Assembly (NCBI GenBank): GCA_025175895.1
Contig: CM045993.1
Location: forward strand, 50,906,621-50,970,620
Reading direction: 5' to 3'
Length of the DNA stretch: 64,000 nt
Source of the DNA: Wurfbainia villosa
Taxonomy: Eukaryota; Streptophyta; Magnoliopsida; Zingiberales; Zingiberaceae
Under the pieces are notes generated by a model. That model ran no database searches. It worked only from the letters and a program-made list of their open reading frames with translations, and was not told where the DNA came from. Each line of letters opens with the position of its first letter. Within the stretch, counting starts at the first letter, position 1. Below, one piece after another: positions 34,815 to 45,286 of the stretch. Position numbers and translations under genes: made by a program.

Positions 34815-36762
34815 ATTTTAACTCTACCTCGGCTGCCTTTGGGAGGTACACCTTTGTTATGGCTTTTCTTCTCCACTTTCTTTTTAGGATGTTGAAGAGT
34901 TATTAATGGGAGAATGTAACTATGAAGAGATTTTGATCTATGAAACAGGCGGCTTAAGAGATTGAATTTTAGCGCCTTTTTTTCTTTTAAGAAAATGAAA
35001 TTGAAGTTAAAAAGAAAGATAAAATAAATGATAGTATCGACTTTAATTTAAATGTGTTGTTTAGCTAAATATTTCTTTATTTTTCTTTAGTAAACGTTAA
35101 AAGTTAAAAAATGAATAAAATAAATATTAATATTTTTTTTTAATATTGAAATTTATTTAAAAAATAACATGATCAATGTTTACTTTTAAAAAAATTTAAT
35201 GGCATTAATTTTTTTTCGAAAAATAAAAGTTAAATATTAGAGTTTTTACAAGCTGAGGAAGTTGTGAGCTAGGTTGGAATTGTCAAGGATTCTTCTGGAT
35301 AGAAGAATATTTTTGAGGCTTAGTTCGTGAAAATTTTAAAAAATGAAACTAGAAGAATATTTTTGAGACTAAAAGGGACGATGTTTAGTTTGTAGAAATT
35401 TTTTTATTTTTTATTTTTATTTTTTGAGAAAATATGTTTGATTGATGTTTTTTATTTTTATTTTCTAAAAAAAATAAAGAAGTATTTTTTGAAAAATTAA
35501 AAAATATGAAAAAAAATATTTTCTGTTTTCATTTTTGTTTTTCAGAAAATAAAAGAACAGTTTCTAGAAAATTAAAAAAAATAAAAAAAATTATTTTTAT
35601 TTTCTGAAAAATAAAATAAAAATAAAAAATAAAAAATTTCTATAAACCAAACGCTCCATAAATATTTTAGATAAATAAATTCATAAACGAAAAAATAAAA
35701 ATAAAAAACTACCTTATCACATCACTACCACAGTTTCAAGGCTGACTCGTGACTGAGTAGTCAATTTTGGCGTTAAGATATTAGGCTATCATTTTTTTTT
35801 ATAATTTAAATATCTAAATTTTGCCTCGTTAATTTTTTGAAGATGGACAAGCTCTCTTTCTGATTTATTCGCTAGGTAAATCTGAAGACGTACTCGCTAT
35901 ACATTTTCAAAATTAGACATTTCAAATTTACTCTCGACGAAAATCAAATTTTGATATTCTAAACTGTGATGTAACTCTAATATTGGAGAGTTTTGATACG
36001 CCGTGTGATGCATCACTGTGTGTTCGTGTACGATGCATCGTGAACCATCTGATATATCAAAATTGTATAATAAATAAAAAGTGTACAGTACTATACCCAC
36101 GACTCTTCTTCTTCAGTGAAGAATATAGTCAATTTTTGAATCTATCGAAATCATCGTCGTTGTTTGACCGTCGGATAGTGATCGATCATTGATCGAATCA
36201 ATAAATCGATCGAATTATAGTCGTCGATGCACGGACAGACGATCGCAATTATAATCGATCGATTGCAATCCGATTGTGATTTGATCGTGATTTGATTGAC
36301 ACCGTAATCCGATCGAATTGTAACCACCAACCGCAATTGCAATCAATTTTGGACGGAATCCGATTGTGATCTGACTGAACTTCGATTTCAATCAAAGTTT
36401 GATCACGATCCGATCAGAGTTCAACTCTGATCGGATCACAATTAAAATTTGATTCAATAGCAACGACAATGATGAAGGACGATAATAAAAAATACTATAT
36501 ATTCTATATACTCTTTATTACTGATACAGTATAACATTCTCATACAATTATGAACTAGGGTATCACATTTTAAATGTTTATCCACTTGTTCCTATACAAC
36601 ATTAATTGTGATGGAAAATCTTTGAGATTTTTTTCCCACTGTACAACAAACTATTAGTAATTGATAATGTTTTTTTATATAATTTTGCCCATTTTGAGGA
36701 GACATCCTCCGTCTCTGATGATTTTCCATCTGATGTTGGAAGAGCGAAAAGTTTTAAATTTT
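34815..36762. other. AT-rich intergenic DNA
   Basis: No gene seen. 35390-35640 is A/T-run low-complexity DNA with repeated TTTTATTTTTTATTTTT and its complement, able to pair over long distances. 36150-36470 is rich in degenerate GATCG / CGATTGTGATTTGATCG words. Short frames here have no coding character. Confidence 0.6.
36407..36437. repeat. Near-perfect 31-bp palindrome
   Basis: Left arm GATCCGATCAGAGTT, one-base centre C, right arm AACTCTGATCGGATC. The arms pair perfectly over 15 bp. It lies in the GATC-rich degenerate repeat. Confidence 0.9.
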
Positions 36763-37226
36763 CACTAAAAAAAAGTCTTGTTTTAACGATCGAACTAACG
36801 GCGGAATTTTAATTTCCATCGTTAATTAGCGATCAATAATTTCGTCGTTAATTAATGATAAAATTTAAAATCAATCATTAGCGATGAAAATTTAATTCTA
36901 TCATTAATTATTAACAATAAAAATATAATTCCGTTGTTAATTATCGATAAAAATTTAATTCTAATGTTACCGATTAAATTATCGGTCGCTAATTAACGAC
37001 GAAATTTAAAATCGTCATTAATTAACGATGAAAATTTAATTTTATCGTTGATTATTAGCGATGAAAATATAATTCCATTGCTAATTAGAAACGAAATTAA
37101 ATTTCATCATTAATTATTAGTGATGGAAATTTAATTCTTTCTTAATTTATTAATTAGTGATGAAAATTTAATTTCGTCAACGGAAATTTAATTCAACCAA
37201 AGACTAAGTTATAAATAAGTTTAGTG
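36763..37226. mobile_element. CACTA-like miniature element (non-autonomous)
   Basis: 464 bp beginning CACTAAA and ending TTTAGTG, flanked by TTT on both sides (a 3-bp duplication is expected for CACTA elements, though TTT is weak evidence). The interior is filled with direct and inverted copies of a unit like TTAGCGATGAAAATTTAATT, as expected for subterminal transposase-binding repeats. Terminal matching beyond seven bases is poor, so the call is tentative. Confidence 0.45.
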
Positions 37227-37810
37227 TTTTTTCCCCCTCCACTCTTTTCCTTTTTTTCCCGTTATCTTTTCCTCTTTCGCGAGCGAGCTGCCGCCGTTTC
37301 CCTTCTCCTCGCGCACCGCAGCCACACCGACTGCCCACGCGCCCGCCGCCTCGGTCGTCACCGTCAAGCAGCCAGCCTTCGCCGCCGCGAGGTTGATCCG
37401 AGGCCGATCTCCACCCCGAGCTCGTGCCGTCGCCCACCGCTGCCTCCCCGAGCCAGCTCACCGCCGTTTCCCCTCTTCCCGTGTCGATCCGTCCTCTCCG
37501 CCGCCGCTGGTCTCGGTCAGCCACTTAAAGCGAGACACTACTCCGGCCTCGTCAGAGCCCTCTGCCACTGCGACGGAGTCAGATCGGTGACCGAGTTCCT
37601 CGATCTTCTAGCCGCAAAAGGCTGCGTCCCCGACGTGTTCTTTTACAGATCGCTGATCCGCGACATCTGCTGCCGCAGCGGCAACTCAATCGACGCCGCC
37701 TTCGAGTTGGTGGAACAGATGAGGCGAAGTGAGCAAGGAGGGTGTGGGAGTGCAATGCAATGTTGGGGAAGATGGTCAGGTTGGGAATTCCACCGGAGGT
37801 CGCCTGTTAA
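37227..37810 (+). pseudogene. PPR-like gene fragment
   Basis: A GC-rich frame with no in-frame ATG before residue ~170. It ends with two motifs resembling pentatricopeptide repeats: HYSGLVRALCHCDGV..LAAKGCVPDV and FFYRSLIRDICCRSG..AFELVEQMRR. After a shift near 37735 a third, partial unit continues in another frame (WECNAMLGKMVRLGIPPEVA) and stops at 37808-37810. PPR proteins bind organellar RNA, and typical members have ten or more repeats and hundreds of residues. This copy is therefore truncated and frameshifted. The first 90 codons are low-complexity Arg/Pro/Ser-rich and may be UTR. Confidence 0.55.
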
Positions 37811-38305
37811 AGGTTCTAGTTGGCGTGTATAGAATAAATAACATGCCAGATGATGCCTCTGCCATTGCCCAAGCAATGAAATATGGTGTCCTTTTGTATA
37901 AAAGATTGGAATCGTCAACCTGACGGCCTCTATCAGCTCATCCTCGGGCCATCGTAAGGGAGGTAAATCACGGTGGACCTTTGATCACTCGAGGACTAAT
38001 GTAATAGCATGGAAGAATGAACTCGCTTTGCGAGAATTGGCTTATTGTCCTTGATTCTTAAGTGGTTGCTCTCACAAATTGAGCATCCGTACTAATGACT
38101 TGCCAAGACTGAAGATGCATCCATAAACAGGCTTATTGTCTTTAACCATGCAACTAGAATGCTAGCTATATTTGAGAACAGAAGCAGAGCTTCGGATTAG
38201 AAGATAGTTAGGACACTTTACAATTAGAGGTGGATGATTTTGTGATCTCTTTAAAATTTAATACATGATTATATTGATTATGTGATTTACTTATGTTATA
38301 TTATA
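37811..38305. other. Unassigned DNA between the PPR fragment and the gypsy element
   Basis: No recognisable gene. It ends with TTATA (38301-38305), the left target-site duplication of the gypsy element, matched at 59321-59325. Confidence 0.6.
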
Positions 38306-39406
38306 TGATGCGGACGGGTAAAATCTGTTCACTCCTTGCTAATGCTGTGAAGCACAGAGGGAGATCTCAGAGGGTTCTCACAGGTCGCAATCAGTAAAGA
38401 ATAAGGAGATGAAGTAGATGAAACGCAAAAAAATCAGCACCAGCAATCGAAACTCAGACACAAGATGTAACGTGGTTCGGAATAAGGATTCCTACTCCAT
38501 GGAGGTGAGCTTTCTCACCGGGGACAGTGCCTAAGCGCTTTCACTATGAAAGTCTTCATTTACAGAAAAGAAATTTTCGGATGTAGAGGAAAAGAACCTC
38601 TTACAATGATATCACCAGACGAGAAAAGAATACAAGAGATGTAACAACAACCGACACGCCTTCTTCTCCTAGATGATTCTCCTCTTCTCTTCCTCAAGGC
38701 CCTCTTCTCTCTCTTGCTGGGTTGGAATAATTGCGGATCCTCCTTTCCTTCTTGCTTCCTCTCTTTTATCTTCCTTTTTCCTTCATCGTAACGTCGTGGG
38801 CTATCTCCATTGTACACGTGGCCACTATCTCCACCTGGCAAATAATTCTGTTACAGATATGAGGAGTGAAGACTCCTTGGAATATTGCGTGGGGTCTCCC
38901 AAGCCGTTGCCTAACACCTCTTCCTCTACTTTTCGGGTAACTAGGTTAGACTATCTCCCTCAACCATCCGCTTTGGGTGAAGCTAGCTTAGGTCTATAGC
39001 CCACGGGTGCCCTAGCCCTAGGGTTCCTCATCAACCCGAACCAATTCCTCTTTTTCCCATGCCAAACTTCCTTCGTATCGATCAGGTTAAGTCGACCCTC
39101 TATCCATCCCATCGGCTTCTGGAATTATCTAGCTAAACCAATTCTTGTTCCACTCTTAGCGAAGTGTCTTCCGTCTCTTCTTTGCCGTGTCAATTGCTTC
39201 TGCTAACTCTCCCGTGCCAATTGCTTTCGATATTCTCCCGTACCAATGGCTTCTGATATTCGCGCCCGAACCAATGACTTCTGATATTCGCACCCGAACC
39301 ATTCTTCCTTTTCTCCCTTCGTTGAGCCGAATATTTTGGATCGGATCATGGGTCACCCGTTAACCCTTCTATCGGGAATTATATAGAAAAGGTACCAGCA
39401 GTATCA
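38306..39406 (-). repeat. 3' LTR of the Tat gypsy element
   Basis: 1101 bp; it pairs with 58186-59320 with few differences. One unit of a short repeat (TTCTGATATTCGCGCCCGAA) is missing compared with the other LTR. Confidence 0.93.
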
Positions 39407-39610
39407 TTAGTCAACCCCGAAAAATAGTCAAGCGAAGTTATAAGCTTGACTTTCCAAATGTACATAAAGTTTCTGACCTATTCTTCATTTCTCAACTTAA
39501 ATCCATCCGTTCCCTTATAACTCCCTTATGTATACTCAAGGAGGCCCGATGGGCTCATGGGCTCCGCTTCTCTTTCTCCTTTCGTGCAGTTGAATCGTCA
39601 CGGAAAACCC

Positions 39611-39618
39611 TATATAAA
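39611..39618 (+). promoter_or_regulatory. TATA box of antisense gene 1
   Basis: TATATAAA on the plus strand, 163 bp before the ATG at 39781, in a C-rich promoter-like setting outside the LTR. It predicts a plus-strand transcript opposite to gag-pol. Inferred. Confidence 0.5.
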
Positions 39619-41005
39619 CCCCTGCCTTCTCCTTTTAGGTATCATTTAGTGTGCTTAACAATCCAGCCTGTTCTTCTCCTTCTGTGATTTTCATCGACGG
39701 CGTTTCGGCGACCCAGTCCTTCCTTTCCCCACACGATTCTTCCTTAACCTCCGAGTAAGTGCTCTACTTTGTTCACACCCATGGCTCCTAGGACCATCTC
39801 TTCACCCGCCTGGTATGAACATACCATAACCCAGTTAGATTGTAACCATTATTTCTTTAATATTAAGAACAACTACATAGACCCCTCTATATAAAATCTT
39901 GTTTCGACTAAATCATCGGCCCCATAATCCTCCTCCCGGTTTGACATGTTTTTCTCCGAACAATTTCTTAACGGCTATCCTGCGGTATCAATGGTTTATT
40001 TGGACCTTCTAAACTTCTATGGACTACCCCTGAACCAATTCACCCCCAACTCCTTTCGAATTTTATCGGGAGCCCATATAGTGTTTCAACACTTGAACCT
40101 CTCTTTAACCCCCGAAATATTCCATTGCTTCTTCCAATTAAAATCTTCCAAAGCAGGTCTCTTCTATTTATCTAGCCGTTCAGACTGTCAATTCTTGGTG
40201 AACCTGCCTACTTTCCACAAGGGCTGGGAAGAATTGTATTTCTTTGTACATCTTCCCGAGTCTCTATCCCATTCTGATACATGGAAGGTAGACCTTCCCG
40301 AATTGCCTCCCTTCCGGGAAATGAGGACCAAATGTCCCTTCCCGGAAGTGTATAGAGTATTAGGAGAGTTACATTACTGCACAAACCATCTAACAGAAAC
40401 TCCCCTTTTAAGCCACTTTGGATTGTCTCCTCTACCTTTGACGACTTCGGTTGCTGTAGGTAGGGTGATACTTACCCTGCAATATGATTTCCTTTCTATG
40501 TTATTCATCTTTCTCATCAATGTACCTTGCAGATAATCTAATGCAGAAGGCTTTGGTGGAAGGGGAGGCGATTGAGGCTGCCAAGAAGAAGAAAACCTCG
40601 ACTAAAAGAGGCAATCAAGAGTGCTCACATCCCCCGGAAAAAGCTGTGGCTCACCAAGAAAGGAGCCTCAAGTTCATCGGCTCGTCTCCCCTCGCCTTCA
40701 GACCAATCGGGGTCTCAGCCCCTAACCATTTATGAGCCGAGAAGAGAAGGCACTACCTCATCTGCCCTTTCTCCCTCTCCTCAAGGAGGGGATTCTCCCT
40801 CTCATTTTCTTCATTCCTCCCCCTCTGCACAAAATTCACCCCCACCTTCTCATGCGGAGTCTCTCCAAGCTCCTATACCTTCCGACTCAAGAGCTGCTCC
40901 TACTCCCCTTCGTCGTATCAGACCCCCCTCTTCCTCTGAAGGGGAGGATCCTTCCCTTCCTGTTCCTCCGAGGGCCACGTTGGGATCCCTGCTGAAGATT
41001 CGACA

Positions 41006-42197
41006 TGTTAGGGCAATCTCTTGCCATGATTAGGTTTTGATGTGTGTGGCAAAGGGTTTAAGTTAGTTTGTTATGTTGATTTGATATGTGCGTTGAAGTC
41101 GTGCAGGACTTAGTAATTCGCACATGGAGCCGTGGCGAGTTTCACATCTCATGACTCGGTCCTTGAGTCGGTGAAGGATTGCTTTGCGGAAGCCGTGCGC
41201 TTGGAGCATCCGAGGGACCGCCGGACGAGAAGCTTGGAGTGAAACCGGAGGAAGTAGACTTCGAGGCAAGAGACGCGAAGGAGCATTGCAGAGCCGCGGC
41301 GCTCGATGTCGAGGACGTGGCCGAACGAAGAGAACTTCAAGGCGAGGACTCGGGATGAGTGAGCGAATGTAACCCGGGAAGGGGTAGTAGCTCGTAGGTG
41401 AAACTTGGCCATTTGGCTAAGTGTCGGATGGGATTTCGACACACCGACCGGCGCTCTGAGTCGATTGGGTTCGACTGGTGTCTGACTCATGGGCATTTGG
41501 CCCAAGCAATCGATCGCTTGGTGGCGGTCGGTGATCGATATCGATATCGACCGCTAAGGGACAACGATCGATGTCACTGTGCACGGGCACAGAGTGGAGT
41601 CGATCTCGTTGAGGACTCGACTGATCGAGCACCAGTCGACTGATGGTGCCATCAGTCGACTGATGCCAATACCGTTGGATGGAATCCAACGTGGAAAGCG
41701 GCCGTTATTGGGCAACGACTACAGGATCAGTGGACTGATCGAGGGAATCAGTCGACTGATCCTGTGTCAACGGGAAGAAACCCTCTTCCTCTATAAAAAG
41801 GAAGGGGATGAGGCTTTGGGAGGCTAATGCTTATGCTCTAATACTCTCCCAAAGTTCCCTAAAGCTTTCCATCCTCTTACTTGAGTTTATTTCCATTATA
41901 TTTGTAAGAGGAGTATTTTTGTATAAAGAGGTTACCTCCACCTAGCTTTGTGCAAAGGAGAGATCTAGTGGATAGATTGCGAAGTGATTCACCGTGGACG
42001 AATCGGACCGTGGATTAGCGGCGTAGCCGTGAACCACGTTACATCTCGTGTTTGTATTGCTTGTTTATATTTTGCTTGTCTTTATTTATATATTTGCATA
42101 TTCCGCTTGCGCTAACGTTTTGTAGACGAGCAAAATACGACATCCAACGAACGAGGGCTATTCACCCCCCTCTAGCCGGCCGTACCGATCCCCTACA
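41006..42197 (+). repeat. 5' LTR of TR-GAG2
   Basis: 1192 bp. It contains a 30-bp hairpin at 41633-41662 (CAGTCGACTGATGG, centre TG, and its exact complement) and another CAGTCGACTG at about 41751. A TATA box TATAAAAA lies at 41792-41799. The LTR end is followed by the primer site. Confidence 0.93.
41792..41799 (+). promoter_or_regulatory. TATA box in TR-GAG2 5' LTR
   Basis: TATAAAAA downstream of the palindrome cluster. The matching place in the 3' LTR (near 46061) reads TAAAAAAA, so only the 5' copy keeps the box. TR-GAG1 has the same box on the minus strand near 16800. Confidence 0.6.
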
Positions 42198-42199
42198 AG

Positions 42200-42211
42200 T
42201 GGTATTAGAGC
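42200..42211 (+). other. Primer-binding site of TR-GAG2
   Basis: TGGTATTAGAGC, two bases after the LTR. One change from the TGGTATCAGAGC of the other elements (C to T). Confidence 0.85.
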
Positions 42212-42261
42212 CAGGTTGCTTGTCACCGGACTAACCGCCGCAACAAGCACTTCATCAAACG

Positions 42262-43977
42262 ATGGTCGGCTCGAACATTCATCCGCCGAAGTTCGAAGGG
42301 GAATTCGCTTGGTGGAAGAAGCGAATAGAGGTATTCTTCCAAACCGACTTTGAAATATTGTTAATTATGGAAAACAGTTTCGAGTTGCCTAGGAACGAAG
42401 ATGGGGAGCCATTGGAGAAATCGAGATGGAGCAAAAGACAAAGAGAGGAGTATTTGGCAAATTCAAAGGCCAAACACCATCTCTATAATGTACTCCCCCA
42501 ACAAGAAGTCAATAGGATAGGGGAATGTTCTAGTGCTAAGGAGATGTGGGAGAAGTTAGTTGAACTTCATGAAGGCACTTCGGAAGCCAAGCTAGCAAGA
42601 AGAGATCTCCTCCGCTCCCAACTATCAAATATTAAGCTTGAAAAGGGAGAAAAGGTAACTTCCCTACATTTTAGATTTAAAGAAATATTAATTGGGCTAA
42701 CAAGTGTAGGAGAAAAGCTCTCCAACCGGGATATGGTAATGAAGGCTATAGATGCCTTTCCCTGGTCCTCAAGATGGAGCTCCATGGTGGATTCATTTTA
42801 CATCTCCAAGAACTTGGAAGTAAGTACCTTGGAGGAGTTTTTCTCAACAATGGAGCTCCAGGAAACGAGGCTTGAAGGAATACAAGAAGAGCCTAGAATC
42901 CAACCTTCAAGGGGAGTAACATTGATGGCAAATAAGGGGAAGAAGAAGATGGAAGTTCCTTCCTCCTCCGATGACGAAGCATCCTCCTCCATGGATAGCA
43001 CGGAAGAAGCGTATATGGTAAGGAGGGTAAGACGTGCGTTAAAAGGTTTTCAATTTAATAAATCTCATGATAGGAGAAGAAGACCTAGGGGGAAGGTCAT
43101 ATGCTACAATTGCCAAGGAGAGGGGCACATAAGGGACAATTGTCCTCTCCTAAACAAAAGCAAGGAAGAAAGAAAGAAGAAAGAAGAAAAGAAGAAGAAA
43201 AAGGGGAGTAAAAAGAAGGAAGAGGAAAAGAAGGCCAAGGAAAAAGGAAAGGCCATGGCTCTCAAAGCAAAGACATGGGATGCCCTTGCTTCCTCATCCT
43301 CATCAGAAGAAGAAGAACATGTCTACTCAAATTTAGCACTAATGACTTTTGATGATTTGGATTGTTCCTCCTCCTCAAATGAAGAATCAAGCACAAGTGG
43401 GGAGAGCTCAAATGAAGGGGGAGCTTCCTCTACATCCTCATCCGAAGAAGAGGATTTGGTAAGTGAGGTAACAAATCTACCCCCTAAGCAAATTATGTCT
43501 ATGATTTCTAGCCTCACTAAGGACTTATTTAGAGCCAAGAAAAAGAATAAATGCATGCTTGAACAAATTAAGGACTTAGAAGAGAAGATAGAAAAAGCAT
43601 GCTTAAATGATGATAATATTTCTTCTAGCTTAAATGATGCATGCTCACATGAATATATGTCATTTAATGTTAGTGATGCATGTATAGAAGAAAATAGGGC
43701 TTTAAGGGAAAAGGTAGACTATTTGACAAAAGCCCTAGAAAAGTTTACAATTGGCTCCAACACCCTTAACATGATAATTGGGAGCCAAAGAGCTAGCTTC
43801 AATAAGAAAGGCCTAGGATACAAAGAAAAGAAAAATGAAAAGGCCTACAAATGCCTAATAGCTAGGGGACAAGATAAGAAGAAAGTAATAGCTAGGAAAT
43901 TGATCCCCAAGGAATACTTAGTGAACCCAATAGGAAAGAACTTATTTTGGGTTCCAAAATCCATCCTTAAGGGTTAG
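42262..43977 (+). CDS. gag: Gag protein of TR-GAG2 (571 aa, intact)
   Basis: The structural protein of the retrotransposon; it would assemble into virus-like particles and bind RNA. The ATG at 42262 is 64 bp after the LTR and matches the start in TR-GAG1. Residues 1-~225 are a UBN2-type gag domain (PPKFEGEFAWWKKRIEVFF, KHHLYNVLPQQEVNRIGECS, LVELHEGTSEAKLARRDLL). The CCHC zinc knuckle CYNCQGEGHIRDNC is at ~281-294. A Lys/Glu-rich stretch covers ~300-335. Acidic Ser-rich sequence runs to ~405. A coiled coil follows (KDLFRAKKKNKCMLEQIKDL, then ENRALREKVDYLTKALEKF). The C-terminal tail ends WVPKSILKG. No protease or other pol domain follows. An undamaged frame in a non-autonomous element suggests recent activity. 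Confidence 0.9.
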   Translation: MVGSNIHPPKFEGEFAWWKKRIEVFFQTDFEILLIMENSFELPRNEDGEPLEKSRWSKRQREEYLANSKAKHHLYNVLPQQEVNRIGECSSAKEMWEKLVELHEGTSEAKLARRDLLRSQLSNIKLEKGEKVTSLHFRFKEILIGLTSVGEKLSNRDMVMKAIDAFPWSSRWSSMVDSFYISKNLEVSTLEEFFSTMELQETRLEGIQEEPRIQPSRGVTLMANKGKKKMEVPSSSDDEASSSMDSTEEAYMVRRVRRALKGFQFNKSHDRRRRPRGKVICYNCQGEGHIRDNCPLLNKSKEERKKKEEKKKKKGSKKKEEEKKAKEKGKAMALKAKTWDALASSSSSEEEEHVYSNLALMTFDDLDCSSSSNEESSTSGESSNEGGASSTSSSEEEDLVSEVTNLPPKQIMSMISSLTKDLFRAKKKNKCMLEQIKDLEEKIEKACLNDDNISSSLNDACSHEYMSFNVSDACIEENRALREKVDYLTKALEKFTIGSNTLNMIIGSQRASFNKKGLGYKEKKNEKAYKCLIARGQDKKKVIARKLIPKEYLVNPIGKNLFWVPKSILKG

Positions 43978-45050
43978 GATAACCTTAGGATAGTCAACCA
44001 TATGCAATTGACCTATATCATATTTTGGTTGACTTAGGATGGCGGGACAACATTTTTAAATAGTGTTGGGTGATGATAACGTGCCCATAAATAGATAATA
44101 ATACATAAATCATGATGATTAATGTAATTGTTACACATGTTTGCAATCATGATTTATGCTATTGATATTTGGCACATAATCATGGGAAATAGGTTTGAAT
44201 CATGCTTTAGGTGATACTTTGTTTATTATCATCATATAATACCTAATGCATGATTACAATTTGATGAATACATCTATTTCATGATCATAATGTAAATTTA
44301 ATTGATATATGCCTTTATGATCATGAGGATTATTAGGTTGATACTTAACCTTGATAGAATTGTATGAATATAATGGTTAAGTATATACAAATACCCCCTA
44401 GGATGCATCTCACACTCACCATAGGCTACTTTGATTGAAAACTTAGCATGAGTGAGATGTTGGATGATACAAATGTCCACTAATGCCTATGACATTTAGA
44501 TGGTCATTTAAAGTATCAAAATAGCAATAATAGACCAATCATGGGGAAGACTTATGTTTAATTCATAGACATATTGCCCAAAGATCATGGTTGGATATTT
44601 CATATGTTTTCAAAACAATTTCTTAATCTAAAATCTATGTATTCATGTTTTGAAACAATTGGAACCAAAACTAGGTGTTAAACTTGATACTAGAATGGTC
44701 AAAAACCTAGTGATTTTTAAACCTTTTGGATTTTTGGCAAAAACGTGAAAATATGATGATTTTTCATGAAAACCTATTTTTCACTGATATATATACTTAA
44801 AAGAAATGTGTTTCCCAAATTTCATGATTTTTCGAATTTTCTGAAATTTTTAACGCATTTCTGAAATTCGGTCCGAAAATTAGGAAATCCTGAAAAACAT
44901 GTGCCAATCGACTGGTATCTGAACCAGTCGACTGATGGCCTGTAAATCAGACTAGTTGAGGCCGAATTCAGGTTTTAGAGCAATTTTTGGTATTTTTTCC
45001 TCTATTATACTTGATGCCATGAGTTTTTAACTTAGTGTTAATCTTTTTGA
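43978..45050 (+). other. Non-coding 3' internal region of TR-GAG2
   Basis: AT-rich, no coding frame. It aligns with 4263-5222 of TR-GAG1 in reverse. A stray CAGTCGACTG-like pair lies at 44907-44937. Confidence 0.75.
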
Positions 45051-45286
45051 TGGTGTCAAAGGGGGAGAGATAATTATGTTTAAGTAAATTGTGATAGGGG
45101 GAGGGAGAAATTGTTAAAAAGTGATAGGGGGAGAAATTTAAATTGTATGGAGCGTTTCATGGATTAAGGGGGAGTTGCATGTTGCTATATCATGTTTTAT
45201 GCTTACATGCTTTCTTACCTTAGAAATTTTTATTAAATGTTTTTACCTAACTTAAACAGATTGCCACACATCAAAAAGGGGGAGAT
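45051..45286 (+). other. Multiple polypurine tracts of TR-GAG2
   Basis: Five purine runs: TCAAAGGGGGAGAGA (45056), ATAGGGGGAGGGAGA (45096), ATAGGGGGAGAAA (45123), AAGGGGGAG (45167) and AAAAAGGGGGAGAT beside the 3' LTR (45273). The last would be the main plus-strand primer. The repeated pattern is a Sirevirus hallmark. Confidence 0.8.

Noticed and set aside
43978..45050. Possible degraded pol in the TR-GAG2 tail
   Set aside because: No RT, integrase or RNase H motif appears in any frame, and the region aligns with the equally empty tail of TR-GAG1.
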